A stretch of 44,395 bases of DNA from NCBI GenBank assembly GCA_017745175.1, contig JAGHZY010000001.1, positions 172,827 to 217,221 on the forward strand, read 5' to 3'. How positions within the stretch are numbered: the stretch's first letter is position 1; every line of letters begins with the position of its first letter. The notes under the pieces are model-generated. The model made no database searches. It saw only the letters and a program-made list of their open reading frames with translations, and was not told the origin of the DNA. Positions 26,457 through 34,404 of this stretch are shown in pieces. This DNA comes from Sphingopyxis sp. GTDB lineage: Bacteria; Pseudomonadota; Alphaproteobacteria; Sphingomonadales; Sphingomonadaceae. Both the position numbers and the translations under genes were made by a program.

Positions 26457-26550
26457 GCGGCCGGACCCAGTTTCGCACGAAAGCCGGCCCATGCCAAATT
26501 GTGTCCGATTTCGTATCGGGCGATGGGCGCGACCTGATTTTCTGCGCGCA

Positions 26551-26582
26551 CCATAAGCAAGCGGGGTTTGCGCATAACAGCA
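26551..26582 (+). promoter_or_regulatory. CCATAAGCA element plus related half-site, 21 bp apart
   Basis: CATAAGCA begins at 26552 and the related CATAACAGCA at 26573, a 21-base period that matches two DNA turns and the spacing of paired AraC half-sites. The pair lies about 100-130 bases before the TonB-dependent receptor start, consistent with an activator site. Confidence 0.45.
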
Positions 26583-26682
26583 TTCCGGGGAAAGACGCCG
26601 ATGAGTGTTCCCGTTGTACAACGCGTGCGGGCCATGGACAGCGCGCAGGGCGAGGGGCGCCCGATCGGGACGGAGAACTGAC

Positions 26683-29004
26683 ATGCGATATTATCTCGGC
26701 GGAATGGCGTGGACAGCTTGCGCGCTTGCGGTGGCCGGCGGTTTGCTTTCGCCCGCACCGGTCCAGGCGCAAACGCAGCCGCAGCCGGAGGAGGATGCGG
26801 CGACCTCCGGCGACATCGTCGTGACCGCGCGCAAGCGCAGCGAACGCCTGCAGGACGCGCCGATTTCGATTTCCGCCTTCTCGGAAGAGGATTTGCGCGA
26901 AGGCAATGCCCGCGATTTCAAGGACGTGCTCCGCAAGGTGCCGGGCGTCTCCTTCTCGGGCGCCGAACTGGGCCAGAGCCGCTACAGCATCCGCGGCGTC
27001 AGCACGACGTCGCCGAGCCCCACCGTCGGCGTCTATCTCGATGACATATCGCTGCTCAGCGCGACCAATGCATTCTCCGGCGCCGCCGATCCCGTTTTCT
27101 TCGATTTCAGCCGGGTCGAAATATTGAAGGGGCCGCAGGGCACGCTTTACGGCGGCAGCGCGATGGGCGGCGCGATCAAATATGTCAGCCACGCGCCCGA
27201 ACCGGGCACGACGACGCTCGATACCGCGGCGGGTATCGCGACCACCGCGCATGGCGGCATTTCCTACAATGGCGAGGCGGTGCTGAACGTTCCGTTGTCC
27301 GACAAGCTCGCGCTGCGCACCGGGGTGCTCTATCGCAGCAACGCCGGCTATGTCGACAATGTCGCAAACGGGACCGTCGTCGACGTGCGGACGAGCACGA
27401 CGGCACCGCCCGCCGCGCTGACCCCGCTCGCACGCCCGTCGCTGAGCACGCGCGCCGACGAGGATCAGAATTCGGATCATGTCTTCGCGGTCAAGGCCGC
27501 GCTGCTCTGGCAGCCCGACGATACGCTCGACATCACACCGTCGCTGTTCCGGCAGGCGTATCGGCAGAAGAACACCGGCGCCTTCTTCACCAACCTTTCC
27601 GGCTTGCAGAGTTCGTTCCGGCTCGCGCAGCCGACCGACGACGATCTGGGCGTCTATTCGCTCAACATCGTCAAGCGGCTGGGCGACGTCGATATCACGT
27701 CGCTGACCGCCTATGTCGATCGGTCGGTTGCGTTCGACCGCGACTATTCCTTCTATATCGCGACACTGGTTCCGCCGCTGTTCGGCGTCAATTCGCCCAA
27801 TGCGTCGAACAGCAGCACGAAGACGTTCAGTCAGGAACTGCGCGCGGCGTCGGCCGATCCCGCGGCGCGGCTGCGCTGGACCGCCGGCCTCTATTATGCA
27901 CATCAGCGCGACGAACTCGACCAGACCGTCGATTCGATCGGCGTCGGCGCGCTGCTCGGGACGGGCACCGACACCGTTTATCACGGCAACAGCGTCAGCA
28001 AGCTGACGCAATATGCCGCCTTCGCCGCGCTGACCTACGAGATATTGCCGCGCCTCGATGTCACCGCAGCACTGCGCTATTTCAACATCAGGCAGACGAT
28101 CGACACGCGCGGCGACGGCGTGCTGAATGGCGGCAACACCCAGGGCAGCGCCCGCACTCGCCAGGACGGGTTCAACCCGAAATTCGAGCTCGCCTATCGT
28201 GCCACGCGCGATAATCTGCTCTACGCCAGCGCGGCGAAGGGCTTCCGTCCCGGCGGCGGCAATCCATTTGCCGTGGCGCCCGATCAATGCACGGCCGATC
28301 TGGCCAATCTCGGCCTGTCCGCGGTGCCGGTCAGCTATAGATCGGATTCGCTGTGGACTTATGAGGTCGGCAGCAAGAACCAGCTGTTCGACCGCCGGCT
28401 AACGCTGAACGGCGCGGCCTTCTACACCGACTGGAAGAATATCCAGCAGAATGTCTTCCTGCCCGGATGCGGATTTTCGTTCAGCGGCAATGTCGGCGGC
28501 GCCGAGATCAAGGGCGCCGAACTGAGCAGCCAGCTTGCGCTCGATGCGCTGACGCTCGGTGTCGCGGCGAGCTACACCGATGCCAAAATCTCCAAAAGCG
28601 CGGCGGGGGTCTCGGCGGAGGTCGGGCAGCCGGTGCTCGACACGCCCAAGTGGATCGTCAGTGCCAATATGGCCTATCGCATCCCGATCGGCGGCGACGT
28701 TACCGCAACGGCGCGCGCCGATTATCAGTATCGCAGTTCCAGCCTTCGGATGTTCGAGGACAGTTTCATCGTAACCACCCCGGCCGGGCCGGTTTCGGCT
28801 GCCAATTATACGCAGCGGCAAAAAGCGTATGACGTCGTCAATCTGGGTCTTCTCGTCGACACCGGGACCTGGCAGTTCGATCTGTATGTCAACAATCTTC
28901 TCGATAAGGCGCCGCTGCTCGATCACAATGTGGTCAGCGGGATGGAGGCCGCGATTACGTTGCGGCCGAGGACGATCGGTCTGGGCGTGCGCCGGCAATT
29001 CTAG
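26683..29004 (+). CDS. TonB-dependent receptor of the AraC-controlled locus
   Basis: 773 aa from the ATG at 26683 (GGAG 8 bases upstream); an ATG at 26605 would precede the signal peptide by 26 unlikely residues. The signal peptide ends near PVQAQ. The TonB-box-like GDIVVTARKRSERLQDAP is followed by a plug domain (SRYSIRGVSTTSPSPTVGVY, RVEILKGPQGTLYGGSAMGGAIKYV) and a barrel ending in RRQF with terminal Phe. It imports the locus substrate across the outer membrane. It is divergent from the AraC regulator and overlaps the DUF3089 gene by one base, so outer-membrane uptake and a surface or periplasmic hydrolase are co-expressed. It plays the part of pegB in a peg-like layout. Confidence 0.93.
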   Translation: MRYYLGGMAWTACALAVAGGLLSPAPVQAQTQPQPEEDAATSGDIVVTARKRSERLQDAPISISAFSEEDLREGNARDFKDVLRKVPGVSFSGAELGQSRYSIRGVSTTSPSPTVGVYLDDISLLSATNAFSGAADPVFFDFSRVEILKGPQGTLYGGSAMGGAIKYVSHAPEPGTTTLDTAAGIATTAHGGISYNGEAVLNVPLSDKLALRTGVLYRSNAGYVDNVANGTVVDVRTSTTAPPAALTPLARPSLSTRADEDQNSDHVFAVKAALLWQPDDTLDITPSLFRQAYRQKNTGAFFTNLSGLQSSFRLAQPTDDDLGVYSLNIVKRLGDVDITSLTAYVDRSVAFDRDYSFYIATLVPPLFGVNSPNASNSSTKTFSQELRAASADPAARLRWTAGLYYAHQRDELDQTVDSIGVGALLGTGTDTVYHGNSVSKLTQYAAFAALTYEILPRLDVTAALRYFNIRQTIDTRGDGVLNGGNTQGSARTRQDGFNPKFELAYRATRDNLLYASAAKGFRPGGGNPFAVAPDQCTADLANLGLSAVPVSYRSDSLWTYEVGSKNQLFDRRLTLNGAAFYTDWKNIQQNVFLPGCGFSFSGNVGGAEIKGAELSSQLALDALTLGVAASYTDAKISKSAAGVSAEVGQPVLDTPKWIVSANMAYRIPIGGDVTATARADYQYRSSSLRMFEDSFIVTTPAGPVSAANYTQRQKAYDVVNLGLLVDTGTWQFDLYVNNLLDKAPLLDHNVVSGMEAAITLRPRTIGLGVRRQF

Positions 29005-30149
29005 TGCGCCGACGGGGGATCCGGAAGAAAGCGGGGCTGCTCGCGCTGGCCGGGTGTGGCGCCGCCGTGCTGCTTGGCATGGCGGGTATCGGTCCGGTCG
29101 CGACGATCTTCGCGATTTTCGGATCGCCGTCGCAGCCATTTGACGCCGCGCATGTCCCGCCCGCGCCCGACTATGCCGGGGCCGATGCCTGGCTGGCCTT
29201 CCCGGAGCGGGGCGGGCTGGAGCGCTCGACGCCGCCCGGTATCGCCGCGGTCGACGAAGCGACGGCGCCGGCCGACGTCTTCTTCATCCATCCGACGACC
29301 TATCAGCAGAAAGATGTGTGGAATGTCGATTACCGGGTGCCGTCCGAATTCGATGACGCCGTCCTGCTCGGCCAGGCCAGCGCGTTCAACGGTTGCTGCC
29401 GTATCTTTGTCCCCCACTATCGGCAGGCCTCGCTCTATGCTCTGGAACATGGCCGCCCGGCCGTAGCGCTGGCCTATGACGACGTTGCGCGGGCGTTTCG
29501 CCATTATATCGCGCATGAGAATGGAGGCCGTCCGTTCCTGATCGCCGCACACAGCCAGGGCGCGATGCACGCGGTTCGGCTGCTCCAGGCGGAAATCCTC
29601 GGCACGCCGCTGCAGGAACGGCTCGTAGCCGCCTATGTCGTCGGTGCCTATGCGCCATCGAATTTCGGGACGATCGGCTTGCCGGTCTGTGACGGCCCGC
29701 GCGAAACCGGTTGCATCCTTTCGTGGAATACCAGCCAGACGGGGCGTACCGGCGCTTTCCGGCTGATCCGCAACCAGCGCTATTGGTGGCGCGGCAGTGA
29801 AAGAACCACAGGACAGCCACCGGCGATTTGCGTCAATCCATTAAGCTGGCGTCGGCAAGGCGCGGCTCCCGCCACCTCCAATCCGGGCAGCTTGCCGTTT
29901 CCCAAACGACCCGCCCGCGACGGAGACAGGCGCCTGCCGGCGCTCACGCCACATCTCACCGGCGCGCGGTGCGACGACGGTTTGCTCAAGGTCGATATTC
30001 GCTGGTCCGCGCCCGGCGGCTTTCACGACATTCTCGGCCTGCTTTATGGCAGCTATCATCTCGGCGATTACGGCATTTTCCATGCGGCAATCAGGCGCAA
30101 CGCCGCGGAGCGTGTCGAAGCTTGGGAAGCGGGACACCGGAAGCCGTAG
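29004..30149 (+). CDS. DUF3089 alpha/beta-hydrolase (second copy)
   Basis: 381 aa from a GTG that overlaps the receptor's TAG by one base. An N-terminal hydrophobic segment after MRRRGIRKKAG (LLALAGCGAAVLLGMAGIG) acts as a signal or anchor; the AGCG could also be a lipobox. Family marks are ADVFFIHPTTYQQK, RIFVPHYRQASLYAL, LIAAHSQGAMHAV with nucleophile Ser184, a CILSWNT segment, and AICVNPLSW late. DUF3089 enzymes have no established substrate. Being coupled to the receptor, it probably processes the locus substrate in the envelope. It shares domain type but little exact sequence with the copy at 16104-17324. Confidence 0.88.
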   Translation: MRRRGIRKKAGLLALAGCGAAVLLGMAGIGPVATIFAIFGSPSQPFDAAHVPPAPDYAGADAWLAFPERGGLERSTPPGIAAVDEATAPADVFFIHPTTYQQKDVWNVDYRVPSEFDDAVLLGQASAFNGCCRIFVPHYRQASLYALEHGRPAVALAYDDVARAFRHYIAHENGGRPFLIAAHSQGAMHAVRLLQAEILGTPLQERLVAAYVVGAYAPSNFGTIGLPVCDGPRETGCILSWNTSQTGRTGAFRLIRNQRYWWRGSERTTGQPPAICVNPLSWRRQGAAPATSNPGSLPFPKRPARDGDRRLPALTPHLTGARCDDGLLKVDIRWSAPGGFHDILGLLYGSYHLGDYGIFHAAIRRNAAERVEAWEAGHRKP

Positions 30150-30206
30150 GTCGTCGAAAAATCGGTCGCCCCCCGATCCGCGCCTTAACAAAAAAACATA
30201 TTTGGC

Positions 30207-30235
30207 TTGATGACGCGCCCGGCGCGGCTCATCAA
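30207..30235. promoter_or_regulatory. 29-bp imperfect dyad before the two-component genes
   Basis: Outer arms TTGATGA and TCATCAA and inner arms CGCGCC and GGCGCG share one centre, with a 2-base bulge. It ends 9 bases before the first possible start of the response regulator. It may be an operator, a leader hairpin or the 3' end of the DUF3089 transcript; no T-tract follows. Confidence 0.4.
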
Positions 30236-30244
30236 AATGACCTC

Positions 30245-31000
30245 ATGACGGAAAAGGCGCGCTGTCCGGCACTCATGCGATCGTTGGCATCAATGCCCCG
30301 TATCCTGCTCGTCGAAGACGATCCGGAAATCTCGCGCCTGCTGGTGGACGTATTGTCCGACAACGGCTTCAGCGCATCCGCTGCCCGGTCGGCCCGGGAA
30401 ATGGATGGTTTCCTTGATCGCGAACAGATCGACCTTGTCGTGCTCGACCTGATGCTTCCGGGGGAGAATGGGCTGAGTATCTGCCGGCGGCTGCGTGCGT
30501 CATCCGACATACCGATCATCATGGTTACCGCGCTCGGCGAGGATGTCGACCGCATCATCGGTCTCGAAATCGGCGCCGACGACTATCTCTCCAAGCCGTT
30601 CAATTCCCGCGAACTCATTGCGCGCATCCGCGCGCTCCTGCGCCGTGCGCGAAGCGGAGCCGATGTGGTCCGGCAAAGGGCAAGTCCGCTGGCGTTCGAC
30701 GGCTGGATTATCGACCCCGCCGCGCGATCGCTGTCCGATCCCGAGGGCGTGAAAGTCACGCTGACAAGCGTGGAATTTGACCTTCTCCTCGCCTTTTGCC
30801 GGAATGCCGGCCGACTTCTCTCGCGTGAGCAGTTGATGGAAAGCGTTCACCGTGGGGCGGCGGGGCAGATCGACCGTAGCATCGACGTTCATGTGAGCCG
30901 GATCAGACAGAAAATCGAAGCCGATCCACGCGACCCCACGCTGATCAAGACGGTGCGGCTGGGAGGCTATATGTTCACGCCCCGGGTGAAGGAAGGATGA
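30245..31000 (+). CDS. OmpR/PhoB-family response regulator
   Basis: 251 aa if started at ATG 30245; ATG 30293 (MPRILLVEDD) would give the usual compact N-terminus and is equally likely, as neither has a good ribosome site. The receiver domain has the acidic pair in LVEDD, phospho-acceptor Asp68 in VVLDLMLPG, the Thr of VTALG and Lys in LSKPF. The C-terminal winged helix includes LTSVEFDLLLAFCRNAGRLLSREQL and RSIDVHVSRIRQKIE. It is phosphorylated by the adjacent kinase, whose start overlaps its stop. It probably controls the downstream MipA/RND genes, on the same strand. Confidence 0.92.
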   Translation: MTEKARCPALMRSLASMPRILLVEDDPEISRLLVDVLSDNGFSASAARSAREMDGFLDREQIDLVVLDLMLPGENGLSICRRLRASSDIPIIMVTALGEDVDRIIGLEIGADDYLSKPFNSRELIARIRALLRRARSGADVVRQRASPLAFDGWIIDPAARSLSDPEGVKVTLTSVEFDLLLAFCRNAGRLLSREQLMESVHRGAAGQIDRSIDVHVSRIRQKIEADPRDPTLIKTVRLGGYMFTPRVKEG

Positions 31001-32289
31001 TGCGGTGGCCGGGGTCGGCGTTCGACAGGGTCCAGACGCAGATCAGCCTGCTGGCCGTCATTTCCGTTTTGCTTGGCATCTTGCTGACAGTCACAGTCGT
31101 TCTTGCGTTCGACGTGCGCGTCCCCGATCGCGATTCGACGGGAGAGATCGAACGGATGGCCTTCGTCGCCGAGCTCGCGGAGGCCGCGAACGACTCCGTG
31201 AAGGTCGCGACCATTATCGAGGCTGCGCAACGCGCGAAGATCAAGGTCCGGCTCGGCGACCGGACGGATACCCGAGGTATCGCGGCGTCGCCGAATTATG
31301 GCGAGTCCGACACCGGCCGGGAGGCCCGGCTCGTGCGCGGGGCCTCCGCGGGCCAGCTGGTCGCGCGGCTCGGCAATGGCGCGGTGCTTGTTTTCGAACC
31401 CGAAACAACGCACATCTGGGGTTTTGTCGGGGCGCTTGCGGCACTTATGGCGCCGATGGTGACCCTGCTGATCCTCGTGCTGTCGATCTATGCGGTTCGC
31501 TGGATCATTGCGCCGCTGTCCACGCTGGCAACGGCCGCGCAATCCTTCGGGCGCTCTCCGCACGATGACCGGCTGATCGTTCGCAAGGGGCCGATCGAGA
31601 TCGTCCGGCTCGCCGACGGGCTGAACGAGATGCGCTTGCGAATACGCGCGCTGATCGATGACCGCACGCGCATGCTCGCGGCGGTCAGTCACGATCTGCG
31701 CACGCCGCTGACGCGGTTACGGCTGCGCGTGGAACGCGTTACCGATCGACCGATGCGTGAGGGGATGCTGCGCGAACTCGAGCGCGTCGACCGGATGTTG
31801 CGCGAAACTTTGGACTTCCTGCGCGAAGATGCGGGCGGCGAACCTCCATCGCGGGCCGATCTGCCAAGCATCCTGCAAACGATCTGCGCCGATTTCGCGG
31901 ATATCGACCACGACGTCTCCTATGAAGGGCCGGCACGCCTCGCCTGGACATGTCGGCCCGGCACATTGGCAAGGGCCATCAGCAATATCGTGGACAATGG
32001 CTTGCAGCATGGCTCGAAGGTGCGTGTCCGCTTGCGTATCGACGAGGACCGCGCGGCCGAAATCGATATTACTGACGATGGCGTCGGGATCCCGGAGGCT
32101 CTGCACGACCAGGTATTCGCTCCCTTCTTCAAGGTCGACGACGCAAGGGGAGGCAGCTCCGGAGGCTTCGGATTGGGCCTTTCCATCGCCCGGGCGACGG
32201 TGCGGTCGCATGGCGGCGACATTTTTCTGAGGCAGGAGGCACCGACCGGGTTCACGGTCAGGATCGTCATTCCCGCCACGAATCCCTGA
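30997..32289 (+). CDS. sensor histidine kinase
   Basis: 430 aa, ATG overlapping the response-regulator stop with GAAGGA before it. One membrane helix at about 17-39, a periplasmic region of about 100 residues, a second helix at about 142-168, and a HAMP linker containing IIAPLSTLATAAQSFG. The HisKA box AAVSHDLRTPLTRLRLR holds phospho-acceptor His232. The ATPase domain shows the N box NIVDNGLQHG, DDGVGIP, and GFGLGLSIARATVRSHGG. Periplasmic sensor residues do not match a motif I know, so the signal is unknown; the operon context suggests envelope stress, a cationic compound or an efflux substrate. Confidence 0.93.
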   Translation: MMRWPGSAFDRVQTQISLLAVISVLLGILLTVTVVLAFDVRVPDRDSTGEIERMAFVAELAEAANDSVKVATIIEAAQRAKIKVRLGDRTDTRGIAASPNYGESDTGREARLVRGASAGQLVARLGNGAVLVFEPETTHIWGFVGALAALMAPMVTLLILVLSIYAVRWIIAPLSTLATAAQSFGRSPHDDRLIVRKGPIEIVRLADGLNEMRLRIRALIDDRTRMLAAVSHDLRTPLTRLRLRVERVTDRPMREGMLRELERVDRMLRETLDFLREDAGGEPPSRADLPSILQTICADFADIDHDVSYEGPARLAWTCRPGTLARAISNIVDNGLQHGSKVRVRLRIDEDRAAEIDITDDGVGIPEALHDQVFAPFFKVDDARGGSSGGFGLGLSIARATVRSHGGDIFLRQEAPTGFTVRIVIPATNP

Positions 32290-32392
32290 TCGCGGGGGCG
32301 GCGAAACAACTCTTCACACAAGTTAAAACCATGCCGTCGCGGCCTCCGCTAACGCCGCTGCTCCCGCAGAGCGAGCAGACGAGGTGCGTGTG

Positions 32393-33208
32393 ATGTCCAC
32401 GGTCGAGGCGAAGACGCTGTTCCGGTTCTGGCCACGAATTTCTTCCGCGTTCGCCGCATTGGCGCTCGTGCCGGTTCCCGTCGAAGCGCAGGACGGCGAA
32501 GGCGTGCGGGAGACCCGCGTCACGGTCGGACCGCGGTTGGTGCCCGGCTTTCCGGGTGCCGAAGGAATGAGCCTGCGCCCCTATGTCGATGTTTCGCGGA
32601 GACGCGGAGACGAGCCCTTTCCTTTCAGGCCGCCCGACGAGAGCCCCAGCGTGGTGGTCTACAGACGGGGTGACATCACATTCGGCCCGGTGATCGGCTT
32701 CGTCGGCAAGCGCCATCACGACGATGCCGGCGGGCTCGACGCGGTCCTCTCCACGATAGAGGCGGGCGCTTTCGTTCGCTATTCTCTCGGTCCGCATGTG
32801 CATCTGTCGGCCGAGGCGCGACAGGGGATCAACGGGCACAAGGCGCTCACCGGGATGATCAGGGCCGACTATGTCGCGCGCGACGGTGACCGGTGGCTAT
32901 GGTCGATCGGACCGCGGCTGACCCTCGCGAGCGGCCGCTATGCGGAACGCTATTTTGGCGTCACCCCGCGCGAGGCGGCCGCGACGGGCGTGCCCGCCTG
33001 GCGCGCCGATGGCGGCTTGCTCGCCGCGGGAGCAGTCGTCGGCGCGCGCCGCCAGCTGAGCCGCCGCTGGGGCCTTTTCGGCTACGCCAAATATGACCGG
33101 TTGTTCGGCACCGCCGCGGACTCGCCCGTCGTTGACCTTTTCGGTTCGCGCGATCAGTGGTCGGGCGGCGTCGGCGTGAGCTACGTCTTCGGGCGTCACC
33201 GTCAGTGA
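32393..33208 (+). CDS. MipA/OmpV-family outer-membrane protein
   Basis: 271 aa from ATG 32393, with GAGG 8 bases upstream; a GTG at 32384 would add 3 residues. A signal peptide (FAALALVPVPVEAQ) is followed by beta-strand-rich sequence with the MipA/OmpV pattern: TVGPRLVPGFPGAEGMSLRP, GPVIGFVGKRHHD, SLGPHVHLSAEARQGINGHKALTG and a C-terminal GGVGVSYVFG. MipA-type proteins are outer-membrane barrels linked to murein hydrolase scaffolding and, in several bacteria, to antibiotic or cation responses. It follows the two-component genes by about 100 bases and immediately precedes an RND pump, so it is probably a target of that regulator. Confidence 0.85.
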   Translation: MSTVEAKTLFRFWPRISSAFAALALVPVPVEAQDGEGVRETRVTVGPRLVPGFPGAEGMSLRPYVDVSRRRGDEPFPFRPPDESPSVVVYRRGDITFGPVIGFVGKRHHDDAGGLDAVLSTIEAGAFVRYSLGPHVHLSAEARQGINGHKALTGMIRADYVARDGDRWLWSIGPRLTLASGRYAERYFGVTPREAAATGVPAWRADGGLLAAGAVVGARRQLSRRWGLFGYAKYDRLFGTAADSPVVDLFGSRDQWSGGVGVSYVFGRHRQ

Positions 33209-33225
33209 TCGGGCCGTTCCGGAAC

Positions 33226-34404
33226 ATGCAGGGCAACAGCCTGCCGCTTGCGGGCGCAGCGGTCTCGGGCGCCGGTCATGGCGGCAAGGCCGCAGCCTCG
33301 CGCCCGCGCCGCCGGATTCCTGTGATGCTTGCGGTCATCATCATCCTTGGCGTCACCGGTCTGGGCCTGCTTGCCCTCGTCCGCCGCGAAGCGCCGCCGA
33401 TTGCGACGAAGGTGACGCCGGCGCTCACCGTCACCATGGCCGCGCCGCGCCAGGCCGTCTGGCCCGTGAGCTTCGCCGCGCAGGGTTCGATCGCGCCCTG
33501 GCAGGAGGCGAGCGTCGGCGCCGAGATCGGCGGCTATCCGCTCGTGGACGTCCGCGTGAATGTCGGCGACCAGGTGTCGAGGGGGGACGTGCTCGCGCGG
33601 CTCAACCCCGCACTGCTGCAGGCCGACGAGGCGCGGCTGGCGGCGATCAGCGCCGAAGCCGAGGCCAATCGCCAGCGCGCGGTCCGGCTCCGCGCCAGCG
33701 GCGCGATCAGCGAGAGGGATATCCTGCAAGCCGAAACCAAGGCCAGGACGGCGGCGGCCGATCTCGCATCCAAGCGTCTTCAACTGCGCTATCTCGTCGT
33801 CGTCGCGCCCGATGATGGCGTGATCAGTGTCCGCACTGCCGCATTGGGTACGATCGCCGGCGCCGGGCAGGAGCTGTTCCGGCTGATTCGTCAGGGGCGG
33901 CTCGAATGGCGCGGAGAGCTGACCGCCGCGCAGCTCGGGCAGGTCAGGCGAGGCCAGCCTGTCGCGCTCGATCTGCCCGACGGCAGCCATGCCTTCGCAC
34001 GCGTGCGCCAGACCGCACCCGGCCTCGATCCGCAGTCGCGCCTTGGCATCGTCTACGCCGATCTGAAGCCCGGAAGCCGCGCGCGCGCGGGCATGTATGC
34101 CAATGGCACGGTAAGGCTGGGCGAAAGCCCGGCGCTGGCCGTGCCCGCCGCGAGCGTCATCATCCGTGACGGTCGCAACTATGTGGTGAAGCCCGCCGAT
34201 GCCGGCGCGACACCGCGCGTCGTCCTCGCGGCGGTGACAATTGGTCGTCGCAACGGGTCCGATGTGGAAATCCTCGATGGACTGGCCGAAGGCGATCGCG
34301 TCGTCGTTCAGGGTGCGGCCTTCCTCAACGCGGGCGATATCGTTCGTGTGGCGGCAGCGCGAGGACAAGGAGCCCCGGGCACCGGCACGAGGCGTGATCG
34401 GTGA
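33226..34404 (+). CDS. RND efflux periplasmic adaptor (HlyD/AcrA type)
   Basis: 392 aa from ATG 33226; a GTG at 33205 that overlaps the MipA stop (GTGA) is a real alternative given the coupling habit of this region. A membrane anchor (PVMLAVIIILGVTGLGLLAL) follows a basic stretch. The adaptor shows the lipoyl halves (GSIAPWQEASVGAEIGGYPL, VRVNVGDQVSRGDVLARLNP), a short helical hairpin around residues 150-180, then beta-barrel and membrane-proximal domains. It links the inner-membrane pump to the outer membrane. The hairpin is short, suggesting a small partner channel. No TolC-like gene is in the window. Confidence 0.88.
   Translation: MQGNSLPLAGAAVSGAGHGGKAAASRPRRRIPVMLAVIIILGVTGLGLLALVRREAPPIATKVTPALTVTMAAPRQAVWPVSFAAQGSIAPWQEASVGAEIGGYPLVDVRVNVGDQVSRGDVLARLNPALLQADEARLAAISAEAEANRQRAVRLRASGAISERDILQAETKARTAAADLASKRLQLRYLVVVAPDDGVISVRTAALGTIAGAGQELFRLIRQGRLEWRGELTAAQLGQVRRGQPVALDLPDGSHAFARVRQTAPGLDPQSRLGIVYADLKPGSRARAGMYANGTVRLGESPALAVPAASVIIRDGRNYVVKPADAGATPRVVLAAVTIGRRNGSDVEILDGLAEGDRVVVQGAAFLNAGDIVRVAAARGQGAPGTGTRRDR

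Noticed and set aside
26440..28287. 615-codon minus-strand open frame
   Set aside because: It lies antisense to the TonB receptor gene, is Arg/Gly/Ala-rich with no family motif, and arises from the GC-rich third positions of the real gene.
18898..30149. Calling the locus the true PEG operon
   Set aside because: No acyl-CoA ligase gene is present and two amide/peptide hydrolases are added, so only the general layout matches.
30161..30177. Short ATCGG/CCGAT hairpin after the DUF3089 gene as a terminator
   Set aside because: Only 5 bp of stem and no T-tract; too weak to call.
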